Shown piece after piece: positions 1-9,553 of a stretch of 64,000 bases of DNA. Every line of letters starts with the position of its first letter. The first letter of the stretch is position 1. Location of the stretch: NCBI GenBank assembly GCA_035388585.1, contig DAOOQE010000004.1, forward strand, positions 1 to 64,000, written 5' to 3'. This DNA comes from CAG-492 sp035388585 (lineage in GTDB: Bacteria > Bacillota > Clostridia > TANB77 > CAG-508). The translations under genes and the position numbers were made by a program. The notes below the pieces were generated by a model. It ran no database searches, was not told the origin of the DNA, and worked only from the letters and a program-made list of their open reading frames with translations.

Positions 1-250
1 GAGATGACAACTCATTTCTGAATTGCCACCCCAACTATTGACATTGAACCTTATTACTTAACAATGTATTAGGTTCCATTTTTAATGTTTTTACCTCTTC
101 TTTATCTGACATATTACTTTTGGTTCCGAATTACTTTTTGAATCCTGTGAAATATTTACACTTTGTCCTTGTATTTTTAAAAACTAAATCGCATGTTTCA
201 ATTTTTTTAAAATTTTTTAATATATTTTTTGCGTTGTTTTTAAAATTTGT

Positions 251-763
251 TTATAAAAGATTTTTTATTTCTTCATCATTTATAAGTTGTGGATTAATAT
301 AACTCTTGGATAATTTATTTTGTTTTAAAGCATGTATTGCAACGTCTCTATCGCTTCTTAAATCATGGCTTGCATATTTTATTATTATTCCCTTATTTTT
401 AACTGCTTCTAAAACTATTTCTTTATTACCTCGTAATTCTTCACTAGCATAATATAATCCCTGCCCATCTTTTGATACAGCTTTATAGATAATATCTTTA
501 TCATTTTTAAGTTCTTCACTTGCATAACAAATTACCCATCCTGAGTGTTCTAGGGCAATATTTACAATTTCTTTATCTCCCTTTAATCTTGAGCTTGCAA
601 ATTCAAGAGAACCACCATTTTGTTTTATAGCTTCTAAAACCAATTCTTTATCATCTTTTAGTTCTTCACTTGCCCATTCCAAAATAAGACCATCTTCAAT
701 AACTGCTTTCATAAAAAAATCTTTATTATTAAAATTCTGCTTTATTTCTTCTATTTCATACAT
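251..763 (-). CDS. DUF4116 repeat protein
   Basis: This protein of 170 residues consists almost wholly of about five degenerate repeats of some 25 residues, each built around a pattern like YASEELKxDKEIVLEAVKxxG. That pattern is typical of DUF4116 proteins, whose function is unknown. It has no signal peptide or membrane segment, so it is probably cytoplasmic. An upstream in-frame ATG exists, but the ATG at 763 has an AGGAGT site seven bases before it and is chosen. The gene stands alone, with AT-rich spacers on both sides. The repeat reading is firm; the molecular role is not known. Confidence 0.75.
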   Translation of the reverse strand: MYEIEEIKQNFNNKDFFMKAVIEDGLILEWASEELKDDKELVLEAIKQNGGSLEFASSRLKGDKEIVNIALEHSGWVICYASEELKNDKDIIYKAVSKDGQGLYYASEELRGNKEIVLEAVKNKGIIIKYASHDLRSDRDVAIHALKQNKLSKSYINPQLINDEEIKNLL

Positions 764-930
764 AATTATTACTCCTGTCTTATAATATATAATTCTTATC
801 ACCTATATAATATAAAAATCATTATTTTTATGTTATCTTAATTAAAGAGTTAATGGAAACTCCTTCAAGAATATAAAAATATTAATTTTCATGATATATT
901 TAACCAAATTGATTAAATATTATAGTAATC

Positions 931-1170
931 TTATATTCCTACTTTGTATTCAATATCTTCCATAAAAGGAAACATTTCCTTAATTCTTTTATGTGTTACT
1001 ATTACGCTTCTAGGCTGTGGATTTTTTGTGTCATCTGACAATAATTGTTGAGAATAGCAGTTGTCACACATTTTAAACAATAAATATCTATTTCTAACAT
1101 ATGTAAAAAATAATTGATATCCATCATCTAGGTTTTTCTCAAATTCTATAAATGTATATTTTCCGTCCAT
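931..1170 (-). CDS. Small hypothetical protein downstream of ligA
   Basis: A 79-residue protein that I do not recognise. It lies 14 bases downstream of ligA on the same strand, so it is probably translated from the end of the pgsA-ligA transcript. A GGGG-type ribosome site precedes the ATG. It is rich in aromatic residues, has no membrane segment, and contains one CDNC pair that is too little for a zinc site by itself. Its position suggests co-transcription with the ligase but gives no function. Confidence 0.6.
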   Translation of the reverse strand: MDGKYTFIEFEKNLDDGYQLFFTYVRNRYLLFKMCDNCYSQQLLSDDTKNPQPRSVIVTHKRIKEMFPFMEDIEYKVGI

Positions 1171-1184
1171 TATAACCCCTTATC

Positions 1185-3179
1185 TTAATCTTTTATCATA
1201 TTTTCAAAATCTAATTCACTTATTACACTTACACCTAAACTTCTTGCCTTTGTTAGCTTGCTTCCAGCATCTTCTCCTGCTAATAAATAAGTTGTGTTTT
1301 TAGAAACAGACCCAGAAGTCTTCCCACCCATTTTTTCAATAATATTAGTTGCCTCATCTCTAGTGTATTTTTCCAAGGTTCCTGTTAATACAAATGTATT
1401 TCCTTCAAATCTATTATCACTATTTTGTGATAAATTTTCTAGGTTTACACCAGCATTTTTTAGTTTGTTAATAAGATCTATGGTTTGTTCTTGTTTAAAA
1501 AATTCATATATACTTTTTGCAGTGATTTGACCAACATCTCTACACTGACTTAATTCTTCATATGGGGTATTGATTAAATTTTCTATATTCTTATATTCTT
1601 TTGCTAATGTTTTTGCTAATTTAACTCCAACATGTCTTATACCAAGTCCTGTAATTAGTTTGTATAGATCATTTTTTTTACTTTTTTCTATTGCAGAAAT
1701 AAGATTTTGCGCAAATTTCTTACCGTTTTTTTTAAGAGATGCTACTTGCTCTATATCTAAATAATAAATATCAGAAATTGTTTTTATTAAATTATTATCT
1801 ATTAATTGTTCGATTACACTGTATCCTAATCCATCTATATCCATTCCAGTTTTAGATGCAAAATGAACAATGCTTCTTAAAGCTTTTGCACTACATTCTA
1901 TACCTGTGCAACGTGTAACTGCTTCCCCATATTCCCTTATAGCTGGTGCTCCACAAATTGGACATGAAGTTGGCATATTAAATTCTTTCTCATTGCCTGT
2001 TCTTTTTTCCTTAACAACTGATACTAATTCTGGGATAACATCTCCAGCTTTTTGAATAATAACATGATCTCCTATTTTTAGTTCTTTTTCTTTTACAAAA
2101 TCAGAATTATGAAGAGTTGTTTTAGATATAACAGAACCTGCTAATCTTACTGGTTCTAATATTGCCATAGGAGTTATAGCACCTGTTCTCCCTACTTGAC
2201 AAATAATATCATTTAAAATTGTTTCTTTTTGTTCAGGCGGGTATTTGTATGCTATAGCCCATCTAGGAGTTTTAAATGTAGTTCCTAATTCTTCTCTTAT
2301 TTCTAGATCATCTATTTTTATAACTGCACCATCTATTCCAAATGATAGTTTTCCTCTTTCATCACCTATTTTATTAATTGCAGTTATTGCATCATCTATA
2401 TTACTGCAAAGAATTTTTATTGGATTAACATTAAATCCAAGTTTTTCTAGATACATTAGTTGTTCGTAATGAGATTTAAATTTATTATTTTCTAATTTTT
2501 GGACATTAAATATATATATATCTAATGGCCTTTGAGCAGTTACTTTAGAATCTAATTGTCTTAATGAACCAGCAGCTGCATTTCTTGGATTTGCAAATAA
2601 CGGTTCTCCTAATATTTCTCTTTTTTCATTTAATTTTTCAAAATCTGATTCACCAATAAATACTTCTCCTCGAACTATTATGTTAACATTTTCTTTTAGT
2701 TTATGAGGTATATTATTAATTGTTTTTAAATTTTCTGTTATATCTTCTCCAACAAGTCCATTACCACGAGTTGCACCTCTTATAAACTCACCATTTTTGT
2801 ATTCTAATGACACAGAAAGACCATCTATTTTTGTTTCTACAACATAATTGATTAAACCATTATTTGTTATTTGTTTTTTTACTCTTTCATCAAATTGATT
2901 CAATTCTTCAAAATCAAATACGTCTAATAAGCTCTGAAGAGGAACTTCATGTTCTACTTGTTTAAACCCTTCTTTAACATTACCACCTATTTTTTGTGTA
3001 AGAGAATTTGAATCAATTAATTCTGGATTTTCTTTTTCTAATCTTCTTAATTCTAACATTAACATATCATATTCAAAATCTGATATTTCCGGTGAATCTT
3101 GATCATAATATTTATTTGCATGATATTGAGTTAATTTCCTCAACTCATCAATTCTTTCTTTTGTGTTCTTATTAATCAT
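1185..3179 (-). CDS. ligA: NAD-dependent DNA ligase
   Basis: LigA seals nicks in DNA using NAD+ during replication and repair. The 664-residue protein has the full order of domains: the N-terminal Ia domain, the adenylation domain with catalytic lysine at about residue 117 in the motif TKIDG, an OB fold, a four-cysteine zinc finger (CPICG ... CTGIEC), helix-hairpin-helix repeats and a C-terminal BRCT domain (FVLTGTLEKYTRDEA). The start at 3179 is chosen because GGAGG lies five bases before it. That ribosome site is inside the last codons of pgsA and the two genes overlap by 8 bases, so they are probably translationally coupled. Confidence 0.97.
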   Translation of the reverse strand: MINKNTKERIDELRKLTQYHANKYYDQDSPEISDFEYDMLMLELRRLEKENPELIDSNSLTQKIGGNVKEGFKQVEHEVPLQSLLDVFDFEELNQFDERVKKQITNNGLINYVVETKIDGLSVSLEYKNGEFIRGATRGNGLVGEDITENLKTINNIPHKLKENVNIIVRGEVFIGESDFEKLNEKREILGEPLFANPRNAAAGSLRQLDSKVTAQRPLDIYIFNVQKLENNKFKSHYEQLMYLEKLGFNVNPIKILCSNIDDAITAINKIGDERGKLSFGIDGAVIKIDDLEIREELGTTFKTPRWAIAYKYPPEQKETILNDIICQVGRTGAITPMAILEPVRLAGSVISKTTLHNSDFVKEKELKIGDHVIIQKAGDVIPELVSVVKEKRTGNEKEFNMPTSCPICGAPAIREYGEAVTRCTGIECSAKALRSIVHFASKTGMDIDGLGYSVIEQLIDNNLIKTISDIYYLDIEQVASLKKNGKKFAQNLISAIEKSKKNDLYKLITGLGIRHVGVKLAKTLAKEYKNIENLINTPYEELSQCRDVGQITAKSIYEFFKQEQTIDLINKLKNAGVNLENLSQNSDNRFEGNTFVLTGTLEKYTRDEATNIIEKMGGKTSGSVSKNTTYLLAGEDAGSKLTKARSLGVSVISELDFENMIKD

Positions 3180-3789
3180 TTTTGCCTCCATCATCAAAAA
3201 ATAATTTTTTCCCATTTTTTATGTATTCCCAACCAGAAAATATTGTTGCTATAACAGATACCGTCATTATTAGAGTTCCTACTATATTTAATAATAATGA
3301 AAAACCATCTAATTTTTCAAAAATAAATTTTCCATATGTATGTATATCAATTATAGCTATAGATACTGCTATCATTTGAGTAACTGTTTTAATTTTACCC
3401 CATATTGATGCTGCAATTACATCTCCATTTTTTCCTACTGCAACTAATCTATATCCAGATACAATAAACTCTCTAAATAGAACTATTATAGGAATCCAAG
3501 CTGGTAATTTTTGATATTGTACTAATAACATCATTGCTGCTAATACTAATATTTTATCTGCTATTGGGTCTAAAAATTTACCAAATGTTGTTATTTGATT
3601 TCTTGAGCGAGCAATATATCCATCTAATTTATCTGTTAATGATGCAATTATAAAAATCACTTCTATTATTATCCACATTAAAGAAATTCCAAAAAAGGAT
3701 GTATCATAAAATTTTTCTACTAATGTAACCATTACCATTACAGGTACTAATATTATTCTAAAAATTGTTAGTTTATTTGCTAAATTCAT
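3172..3789 (-). CDS. pgsA: CDP-diacylglycerol--glycerol-3-phosphate 3-phosphatidyltransferase
   Basis: PgsA makes phosphatidylglycerol phosphate from CDP-diacylglycerol and glycerol-3-phosphate in the cytoplasmic membrane. The CDP-alcohol phosphatidyltransferase signature DGxxAR(x8)GxxxDxxxD is complete in the stretch beginning DGYIARSR. Several hydrophobic segments flank it. At 205 residues the length is normal. GGAGG precedes the ATG, and a sigma-A-like promoter lies just upstream. The 3' end overlaps the start of ligA. Confidence 0.95.
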   Translation of the reverse strand: MNLANKLTIFRIILVPVMVMVTLVEKFYDTSFFGISLMWIIIEVIFIIASLTDKLDGYIARSRNQITTFGKFLDPIADKILVLAAMMLLVQYQKLPAWIPIIVLFREFIVSGYRLVAVGKNGDVIAASIWGKIKTVTQMIAVSIAIIDIHTYGKFIFEKLDGFSLLLNIVGTLIMTVSVIATIFSGWEYIKNGKKLFFDDGGKND

Positions 3790-3819
3790 ATTATTTTCCT
3801 CCAGTATTTTTCTTCAAAC

Positions 3820-3847
3820 ATTATATCATAGCATAATAAAAAATCAA
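3820..3847 (-). promoter_or_regulatory. Predicted sigma-A promoter of pgsA-ligA
   Basis: On the minus strand TTGATT and TATAAT are separated by 16 bases, about 30 bases upstream of the pgsA start codon. The -10 box is perfect and the -35 has two mismatches. Confidence 0.6.
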
Positions 3848-3884
3848 AGGATTATTTTATCTATTTTAAACCTATATATTTTAC

Positions 3885-4043
3885 TTATATTGATTCTATT
3901 AGTTTTTTATTTTTATGTTTTTCTATATTATTATATTTTCTTTCTAAAATTGATATTAATATATCTAATTTTTTAATTATTTCTTTATTAATATTCTCTA
4001 CGATTCTAATATATTTTTTGTTTTTACTTGTTTTAAATTCCAT
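3885..4043 (-). CDS. Possible 52-residue lysine-rich small protein
   Basis: An open frame of 52 codons in the spacer between pgsA and the UPF0182 gene encodes a very basic, Lys/Ile/Asn-rich peptide beginning MEFKTSKNKK. Its AAGGTGG ribosome site has good spacing, but that site is also the 3' arm of the hairpin that looks like the terminator of the upstream gene. In AT-rich DNA an open frame this short can arise by chance. I see no family match. If real, its translation would depend on the hairpin opening. Confidence 0.3.
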   Translation of the reverse strand: MEFKTSKNKKYIRIVENINKEIIKKLDILISILERKYNNIEKHKNKKLIESI

Positions 4044-4096
4044 AAAAAATAACCACCTTTATAACTACAATCATTATATTATGGTGGTTATTTTTT
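4044..4096. terminator. Hairpin with 14-bp perfect stem
   Basis: The inverted repeat AAAAAATAACCACC / GGTGGTTATTTTTT has a 25-base loop. On the minus strand it starts about 35 bases after the stop codon of the UPF0182 gene and ends in a T run, as a terminator would. It also works on the plus strand. The 3' arm carries the AAGGTGG site of the possible small gene below it. Confidence 0.65.
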
Positions 4097-4131
4097 ATAT
4101 TTTTATACACTATTTTTGATAAGTAAAGTAA

Positions 4132-6909
4132 TTAAATAACTTTATTTTCAGTGTTTATTTCATTTTTTTCAACAACAACTTCTAATTTTTGTATTAGTTC
4201 CTGAAGCGATTTTAAATCTTTCCCCATCATTTCCCAATCATTATTATTTGTTGATTCAGATAAATTTTTATTTGCTTTTATTATTAATTTCATTAATTCA
4301 TCAACATCATCAGTGTCAACAATTTCAATATCTATAGCGTATTGAGACGCAAGATTTATTAATGCAGTTTTAAAATCATCTCCAATAGCAACTTTATTTC
4401 CTGATGCAACTACCACCTTTTTTAATGTTGGAAGAGAATCTGTTTCATTTATGTATTGCTGATATATTGCTTCTACATATAATAAAGTATCATCTATTGG
4501 TATAATCATTGTATTTTTTGTTAACTTTGTTCCTGTTACATTTAAGCTGCTAATTTCTTTATATATTTCTTCGTTTTGTTCTATTTGTGTGTCTAGTTGC
4601 ATTGTACCTAGTACATTTTCACCTTGAGAAAATTCATACATTTTTAATTTAGGTAAATTATTTTCATATGTCCCCACTAGATATGCAACTATGTTTTGTT
4701 TTCCTAATTTTGTATATGGTAAAACTAAACCTAATTGATTTTTTTCAGTATCGATTGTCTTTAACATTGCATAATATGGAGAAATCTTTGTTATTTCAGC
4801 TTGATTAGATATCCCATCACTATATGTTGCAACATCCCAAATATCTGATGCCCTATACAAAACATCAACTTGAGAATCATGATATCTTTTTAAGATATCT
4901 GATTGTATATTATAAAGGTATTTTGGATAAATAAAATGTTTGCTTATATCTTCAGGTATTAACTTATCTAAATCTTGGAATAAGTTTGGATACGCATTTC
5001 TGTATGCCATTATTATTGGATCAGTTCTATCTGTAATATAAAACTCCATTGTACCATCATATGCATCTATTAATACTTTTACTGAATTTCTAATATAATT
5101 TATTTCTTTCTTATCAAAATGATTACTATCTATTTTTGTTCTTTGTGAATATGGATATTGTCCAGCTGTTGTATATGCATCTAATACCCATACAAGTTTG
5201 CCACTACTATTCACAACTAAATAAGGATTTGAATCATACATTATATAAGGCATTACAGCTTTTGCTCTTTCTATAATATTTCTATTTGTTAAGATTTTAC
5301 TGTTCTTATCTATATTTGAAGATACAGCAAGTTTAAAATCTCCCTGAGAAGTTGCAAGCACTATTCTATCTAAAAACCCTAATTGTAAGCCTGCTTTTCC
5401 TTCATAGGAATTTGTAGTTACATTATTTGTTGAATCTGCTGATACATAGTCAAATTCTTGCTTGTTTTTGCTATTTGTAACTACTGTTTCATTTGTTTCT
5501 AATCCAAAATATATTCTAGGCTCAGAAATATTAATTATGTTGTTATCAGAATCAATTACACTTTTTTGTAAAATCTCCAAATTACCTGTAGTTCCTGTTT
5601 TTGAAGCTGAAACTACAACAACACCATATCCATGAGTATATTCATATGTTTTATTGTCATATGTTGAAGAACTACTTAATATTTCTCTAGGAGAAAGATA
5701 TACTAATGTATCTTCACCATTAATAGTATATACTCCTGGTTTTGTTGACGAATATTTATAATATCCTTTATTTGTTAATGTACCATTTAAATACTGTAAA
5801 ACAAGATTATCATTTGTAACTGATATATTATTTAGCAATTTAGAATTGCTATTAATTTTACTATTAGTAATTGTCCCACCATTTGAAATATCTTTTTCTT
5901 CTAAATTTATATTATATGCATTTTTAGTATAGTCTATATTATAATTAATATATTTTTTTTGCTTATCAAGTTCATTTGCCTCTACAAATAAGTAATTATA
6001 TACAAACATTACTATTGTTAATATTAATAAATATATAGGAACAATAAATAATGATTTTAAAACACTTTTTGTTTGCTGTTTTTTATAAAAATATACTGCA
6101 ATAAATATTGAGATTACAATTATTACAGACAATAATCTATAACCACATATTTTTATAATAATATCTGTAAAACCTGCACCATATAATGAATACAGATTAC
6201 TACTCTCTCCAACTGTTAAAAATTTTTGTGAACTTAAATCTTGTGTTTTTACAAATACAAGTGCTGCTAGCAGTACAGATAATAATTTAGCATTATTTAA
6301 TAAATGCCCCAATATTTTACCATTTTTTAAAGTTTCTCTTTTAACACCATCAAAACAAGTATTAAGAACAACTATATAATATATACCAGCATAGATTGTT
6401 ATACCCACTAATAAAATTAATAAATACATTAATATCAATTCAATAAATGGTTGCTGAAATAAATAATATCCTAAATCATATCCAAAAATTTCATCTTTAA
6501 TTCCAAAAGATGTAGCATTAAAAAATAATATTGCCTTATCTGTAATTAGATTGCTTGTAATAAAACTTATAATTATTGATAATATAAATGATATAGACTT
6601 ATTTATCAATTTTGGAATTTCTTTTTTTTCATCATCAAAAAAAGATTTTAAACATTTTTTTATTGTCTTATTTGTAATGTAAAAAGCAGTATATATAGCA
6701 ATAAATGTAAACATTATTACAAATGCTTTATATCTAACATTTACCCAAAAAACACTTGTATAATTTGACCCAATCTCAAGTGCTTCTAAATAGCTTCCTC
6801 TCATTATAATATAAGCAATTATAGAAACTAATACCGCAAAAATAATTACAATTGTTCTTCTGGTTTTTATAAGATTATTATTTTTTTGTTTTGTCTTATC
6901 TTTTTCCAT
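4132..6909 (-). CDS. UPF0182 family membrane protein
   Basis: A large membrane protein of the UPF0182 (COG1615) family, whose function is unknown. About seven hydrophobic segments lie in the first 330 residues. A long extracytoplasmic region follows, containing family blocks such as YSQRTKIDSNHFDKKEINY and FIYPKYLYNIQSDILKRYH. The C-terminus is acidic, as in the family. The second ATG, at 6909, is chosen because AAGGGGGG is eight bases upstream of it, whereas the first ATG (6915) is only two bases away. It follows ftsY after 25 bases and is probably co-transcribed with it. Confidence 0.9.
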   Translation of the reverse strand: MEKDKTKQKNNNLIKTRRTIVIIFAVLVSIIAYIIMRGSYLEALEIGSNYTSVFWVNVRYKAFVIMFTFIAIYTAFYITNKTIKKCLKSFFDDEKKEIPKLINKSISFILSIIISFITSNLITDKAILFFNATSFGIKDEIFGYDLGYYLFQQPFIELILMYLLILLVGITIYAGIYYIVVLNTCFDGVKRETLKNGKILGHLLNNAKLLSVLLAALVFVKTQDLSSQKFLTVGESSNLYSLYGAGFTDIIIKICGYRLLSVIIVISIFIAVYFYKKQQTKSVLKSLFIVPIYLLILTIVMFVYNYLFVEANELDKQKKYINYNIDYTKNAYNINLEEKDISNGGTITNSKINSNSKLLNNISVTNDNLVLQYLNGTLTNKGYYKYSSTKPGVYTINGEDTLVYLSPREILSSSSTYDNKTYEYTHGYGVVVVSASKTGTTGNLEILQKSVIDSDNNIINISEPRIYFGLETNETVVTNSKNKQEFDYVSADSTNNVTTNSYEGKAGLQLGFLDRIVLATSQGDFKLAVSSNIDKNSKILTNRNIIERAKAVMPYIMYDSNPYLVVNSSGKLVWVLDAYTTAGQYPYSQRTKIDSNHFDKKEINYIRNSVKVLIDAYDGTMEFYITDRTDPIIMAYRNAYPNLFQDLDKLIPEDISKHFIYPKYLYNIQSDILKRYHDSQVDVLYRASDIWDVATYSDGISNQAEITKISPYYAMLKTIDTEKNQLGLVLPYTKLGKQNIVAYLVGTYENNLPKLKMYEFSQGENVLGTMQLDTQIEQNEEIYKEISSLNVTGTKLTKNTMIIPIDDTLLYVEAIYQQYINETDSLPTLKKVVVASGNKVAIGDDFKTALINLASQYAIDIEIVDTDDVDELMKLIIKANKNLSESTNNNDWEMMGKDLKSLQELIQKLEVVVEKNEINTENKVI

Positions 6910-6934
6910 ATTCATTACCCCCCTTTATTAGGAA

Positions 6935-7840
6935 TTATATAATAGCTTCCACAAAATCCTTACTATTGAATATTTCCATATCATCGATTTGCTCTCCAAC
7001 TCCAACAAATTTAACTGGTATATTGTTTTCAGATACTATTCCTATAATAGATCCTCCTTTTGCTGTTCCATCTAATTTAGTTAAAATCAAGCCATTTATA
7101 TCTACAGTTTCTTTAAAGGCTTTAACTTGAGAGATTGCATTTTGACCAGTTGTTGCATCTAAAACCATTAAAACTTCTTTAGAACTATCTGGTAATTCCT
7201 TATTTATAACTTTTTTTATTTTTATTAATTCATCCATTAAATATTTTTTGTTATGTAGTCTTCCAGCCGTATCACATATTAAAACATCTGCATCCATCTG
7301 TTTTGTTAGTTGTATTGCATCATATACTACAGATGCTGGATCTGAATTTTCCTCTTTTTTTATTAATTCACAACCAGCTCTTTTAGACCATATTTCTAAT
7401 TGTTCAACAGCTGCTGCTCTAAATGTATCTGCTGCTGCAATAACAACTTTTTTACCATCTTTTCTTAATTTATTTGCTATTTTTCCTATAGAAGTTGTTT
7501 TACCTACTCCATTTACACCAACAACTAATATTACAGTTGGTTTTGTTGTTAAATTAATTTCAGAATTTACAGAATCTAATATTTTAAGTATTTCTTCTCT
7601 TAAAACTTGCTTAACTTTTTCTCCATCTTCAATTTTTTCTTTTTTTATTCTTTCTCTTAAGCTACTTATTATTTTAACAGATGTTTCTACACCTACATCA
7701 GACATTATAAGAGCTTCTTCCAACTCTTCTAATAATTCTTCATCTACTTTTCTAAATGTGCTAAATACATTATTTATTTTCTCATCAAATGACGCTTTTG
7801 TTTTATTTAATCCTTGTTTTAATTTTTCAAAAAATCCCAT
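6935..7840 (-). CDS. ftsY: Signal recognition particle receptor FtsY
   Basis: FtsY is the membrane-associated GTPase that receives ribosome-nascent chain-SRP complexes and hands them to the Sec translocon. The 301-residue protein is the short form, with a small N-terminal helical part and the NG domain. GTPase motifs are GVNGVGKTTSIGKIA (P-loop), DTAGR and TKLDGTAKGG. AAGG lies eight bases before the ATG, and a near-consensus promoter lies upstream. The usual neighbours smc or ffh are not adjacent. Confidence 0.96.
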   Translation of the reverse strand: MGFFEKLKQGLNKTKASFDEKINNVFSTFRKVDEELLEELEEALIMSDVGVETSVKIISSLRERIKKEKIEDGEKVKQVLREEILKILDSVNSEINLTTKPTVILVVGVNGVGKTTSIGKIANKLRKDGKKVVIAAADTFRAAAVEQLEIWSKRAGCELIKKEENSDPASVVYDAIQLTKQMDADVLICDTAGRLHNKKYLMDELIKIKKVINKELPDSSKEVLMVLDATTGQNAISQVKAFKETVDINGLILTKLDGTAKGGSIIGIVSENNIPVKFVGVGEQIDDMEIFNSKDFVEAII

Positions 7841-7874
7841 ACTAATTACCTTTCTCGCAAATGTTAATATTAAA

Positions 7875-7903
7875 ATTATACCATATTATAGGTTTAGTGG
7901 CAA
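7875..7903 (-). promoter_or_regulatory. Predicted sigma-A promoter of ftsY
   Basis: On the minus strand TTGCCA and TATAAT are separated by exactly 17 bases. The -35 box lies inside the 3' arm of the hairpin at 7896-7921, so the hairpin of the upstream gene and the promoter share bases. Confidence 0.7.
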
Positions 7904-7921
7904 GTTGTAAAACTTGCCACT
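7896..7921. terminator. Hairpin AGTGGCAAGTT/AACTTGCCACT
   Basis: A perfect 11-bp stem with a four-base loop lies just after the stop of the gene ending at 7929. The T-rich tail follows the stem on the plus strand (ATGCTTTTT). On the minus strand the stem is preceded by an A run and followed by the ftsY promoter, so termination of the minus-strand operon is plausible but not textbook. Confidence 0.55.
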
Positions 7922-7928
7922 ATGCTTT

Positions 7929-9542
7929 TTAAAAATGTTTACCTTTTCCTGAATTTTTAGGTTTTTTATATTGTTCTAAAGTATAATCATAATTTGTTGA
8001 ATATCTTCTAGTCATTTCCATATTATCTAAGTTTTTTTCTTGTTTTATTTCTGGAACATAGTCTTCATCTTTCTCAGATATTTGATTTTTAAATATACCA
8101 GTGAAATCTTCTTTTTCTAATATATTTTCGTTTATTTTATTTTCATCTGTGTATTTTTCTTCGTTATCAAGAGTATTTCTATATGGATCATCAATTTCGT
8201 CTTCAAATTCTTTTTCAGCTCTTTTTTTCTTAATTATAGCAACTATGACAATTGTTATGGCAGCTATAAAAAGTATTCCTATAACTATTATTGCAATATT
8301 TGTATTTTTGTTTTCTCCAAGAATAGTTTTTGATGATGCAGCTGCTGGTTTATTTACTATAATTTGATATGAAGATTTTTCTTTTCCATCTGCTGATGTT
8401 ACTAAAATTGTAATTACATTTTCCCCTTCTTTCAAATTTGAATTTCCTATTATTTCAACTGTAGAATCTTTTAAATTTGTTTCTGTTTGTATTGCAAAAT
8501 CAGTAACATTAGCACCTGGATCCAATTGAATAGTGTATTGATACACATTTGAATTAAATTCTGGATTTAATTTTATTCCTGGAATTGCAAGTTTAGTTAA
8601 CTGTGCAGGTTCTTGATTTGTTTTTACAACTTCTAAATTATAAATTCTTGTTGTTCCATCTTCAGCTGTAACGGTTATTTTGACCATATTAGAACCTTGA
8701 ACAAATTTTTCGTTTCCAGTTATAGTAACTTTTGCTTTTTCACTATTTGGTACTGCTTCTATTTTAGCTTGTTCAACATTATTAGGAACAGTAATAGAAT
8801 ATTTTGTAGTTTCTGGATTAAAATCTGGTTCTAATTTCCCATCAGCAATTGTTAATGTTTTTAAAGCTTTATCAGATGATTTTACTTCTTCAGGTTTTGT
8901 AGTAGTTAAATTATTTGAATAAATATATGCTGTTTTTCCATTATATGTTACTTTACTCCACCCATTATCTCCTATTCCTATTCTTGTAACACTTTCCCCA
9001 GTAGATAACATTCCAAATGATGAACTTGTTGTTGAATAACTTTCTCTCACATTAGTTTCACTTTTTGCATATACAGTTTGATTAACTGTAGTAAAAACTG
9101 GTTCCGCTTTTGGTGTTACTGTAACTGTAGAAGTAACATTTGCATTAGGTACTGCCACATTTGATTCTGTTTCCATACTTGTAACAGCAAACTTAACAGA
9201 GTATGTTTTTTGTTCTGTAACTGTTGGCACTGCAAATACATATGTAGCTAAATTAGATGCAGAACCTGAAGCCATCGCACCATTAATTGTTGTACCATTT
9301 GGAGTTGCATTTCCAAATGTAGAAGAAACAGATTTAAATGTTAAACCACCATTGTCTGATAATTCAGATTTAAATGAAGCTACAGGCTGAGATGAACTGA
9401 TAGTTATATTAACAGTCCCTCCAGACTCAACTTTAGGACTATTAGCAGTTACTGCAGCATATGATTTACTTACAAATGTCGTCACTCCTAGAATTATTAT
9501 GCAAAAAATTATATAAATAAATTTAGTTTTTAATTTCATCAT
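7929..9542 (-). CDS. Surface protein: cohesin-like, SH3b and two cadherin-like domains, C-terminal membrane anchor
   Basis: A 537-residue exported protein. An N-terminal signal peptide (residues 1-29) is followed by a beta-rich domain of about 110 residues starting SPKVESGGTVNITI, which resembles the cohesin/CBM-like fold. Next come an SH3b domain (TNVRESYSTTSSSFGML) and two cadherin-like beta-sandwich repeats of the PF12733 type (each with the pattern LxxLxIxxxxLxPxFNxxxxxYxxxV). One membrane helix near residue 410 and an acidic, then basic, cytoplasmic tail of about 100 residues complete it. It lies 11 bases after the dockerin autolysin and is surely in the same operon. A role as a cell-surface scaffold or partner of that enzyme is an inference. 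Confidence 0.75.
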   Translation of the reverse strand: MMKLKTKFIYIIFCIIILGVTTFVSKSYAAVTANSPKVESGGTVNITISSSQPVASFKSELSDNGGLTFKSVSSTFGNATPNGTTINGAMASGSASNLATYVFAVPTVTEQKTYSVKFAVTSMETESNVAVPNANVTSTVTVTPKAEPVFTTVNQTVYAKSETNVRESYSTTSSSFGMLSTGESVTRIGIGDNGWSKVTYNGKTAYIYSNNLTTTKPEEVKSSDKALKTLTIADGKLEPDFNPETTKYSITVPNNVEQAKIEAVPNSEKAKVTITGNEKFVQGSNMVKITVTAEDGTTRIYNLEVVKTNQEPAQLTKLAIPGIKLNPEFNSNVYQYTIQLDPGANVTDFAIQTETNLKDSTVEIIGNSNLKEGENVITILVTSADGKEKSSYQIIVNKPAAASSKTILGENKNTNIAIIVIGILFIAAITIVIVAIIKKKRAEKEFEDEIDDPYRNTLDNEEKYTDENKINENILEKEDFTGIFKNQISEKDEDYVPEIKQEKNLDNMEMTRRYSTNYDYTLEQYKKPKNSGKGKHF

Positions 9543-9553
9543 TATATTCCTTT

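Noticed and set aside
35..112. A 25-codon minus-strand frame (MSDKEEVKTLKM...) followed in another frame by a Cys/Gly/Ser-rich stretch, reminiscent of a modified-peptide precursor
   Set aside because: There is no clear ribosome site, the frame shifts before the interesting part, and the neighbouring genes lie outside the window.
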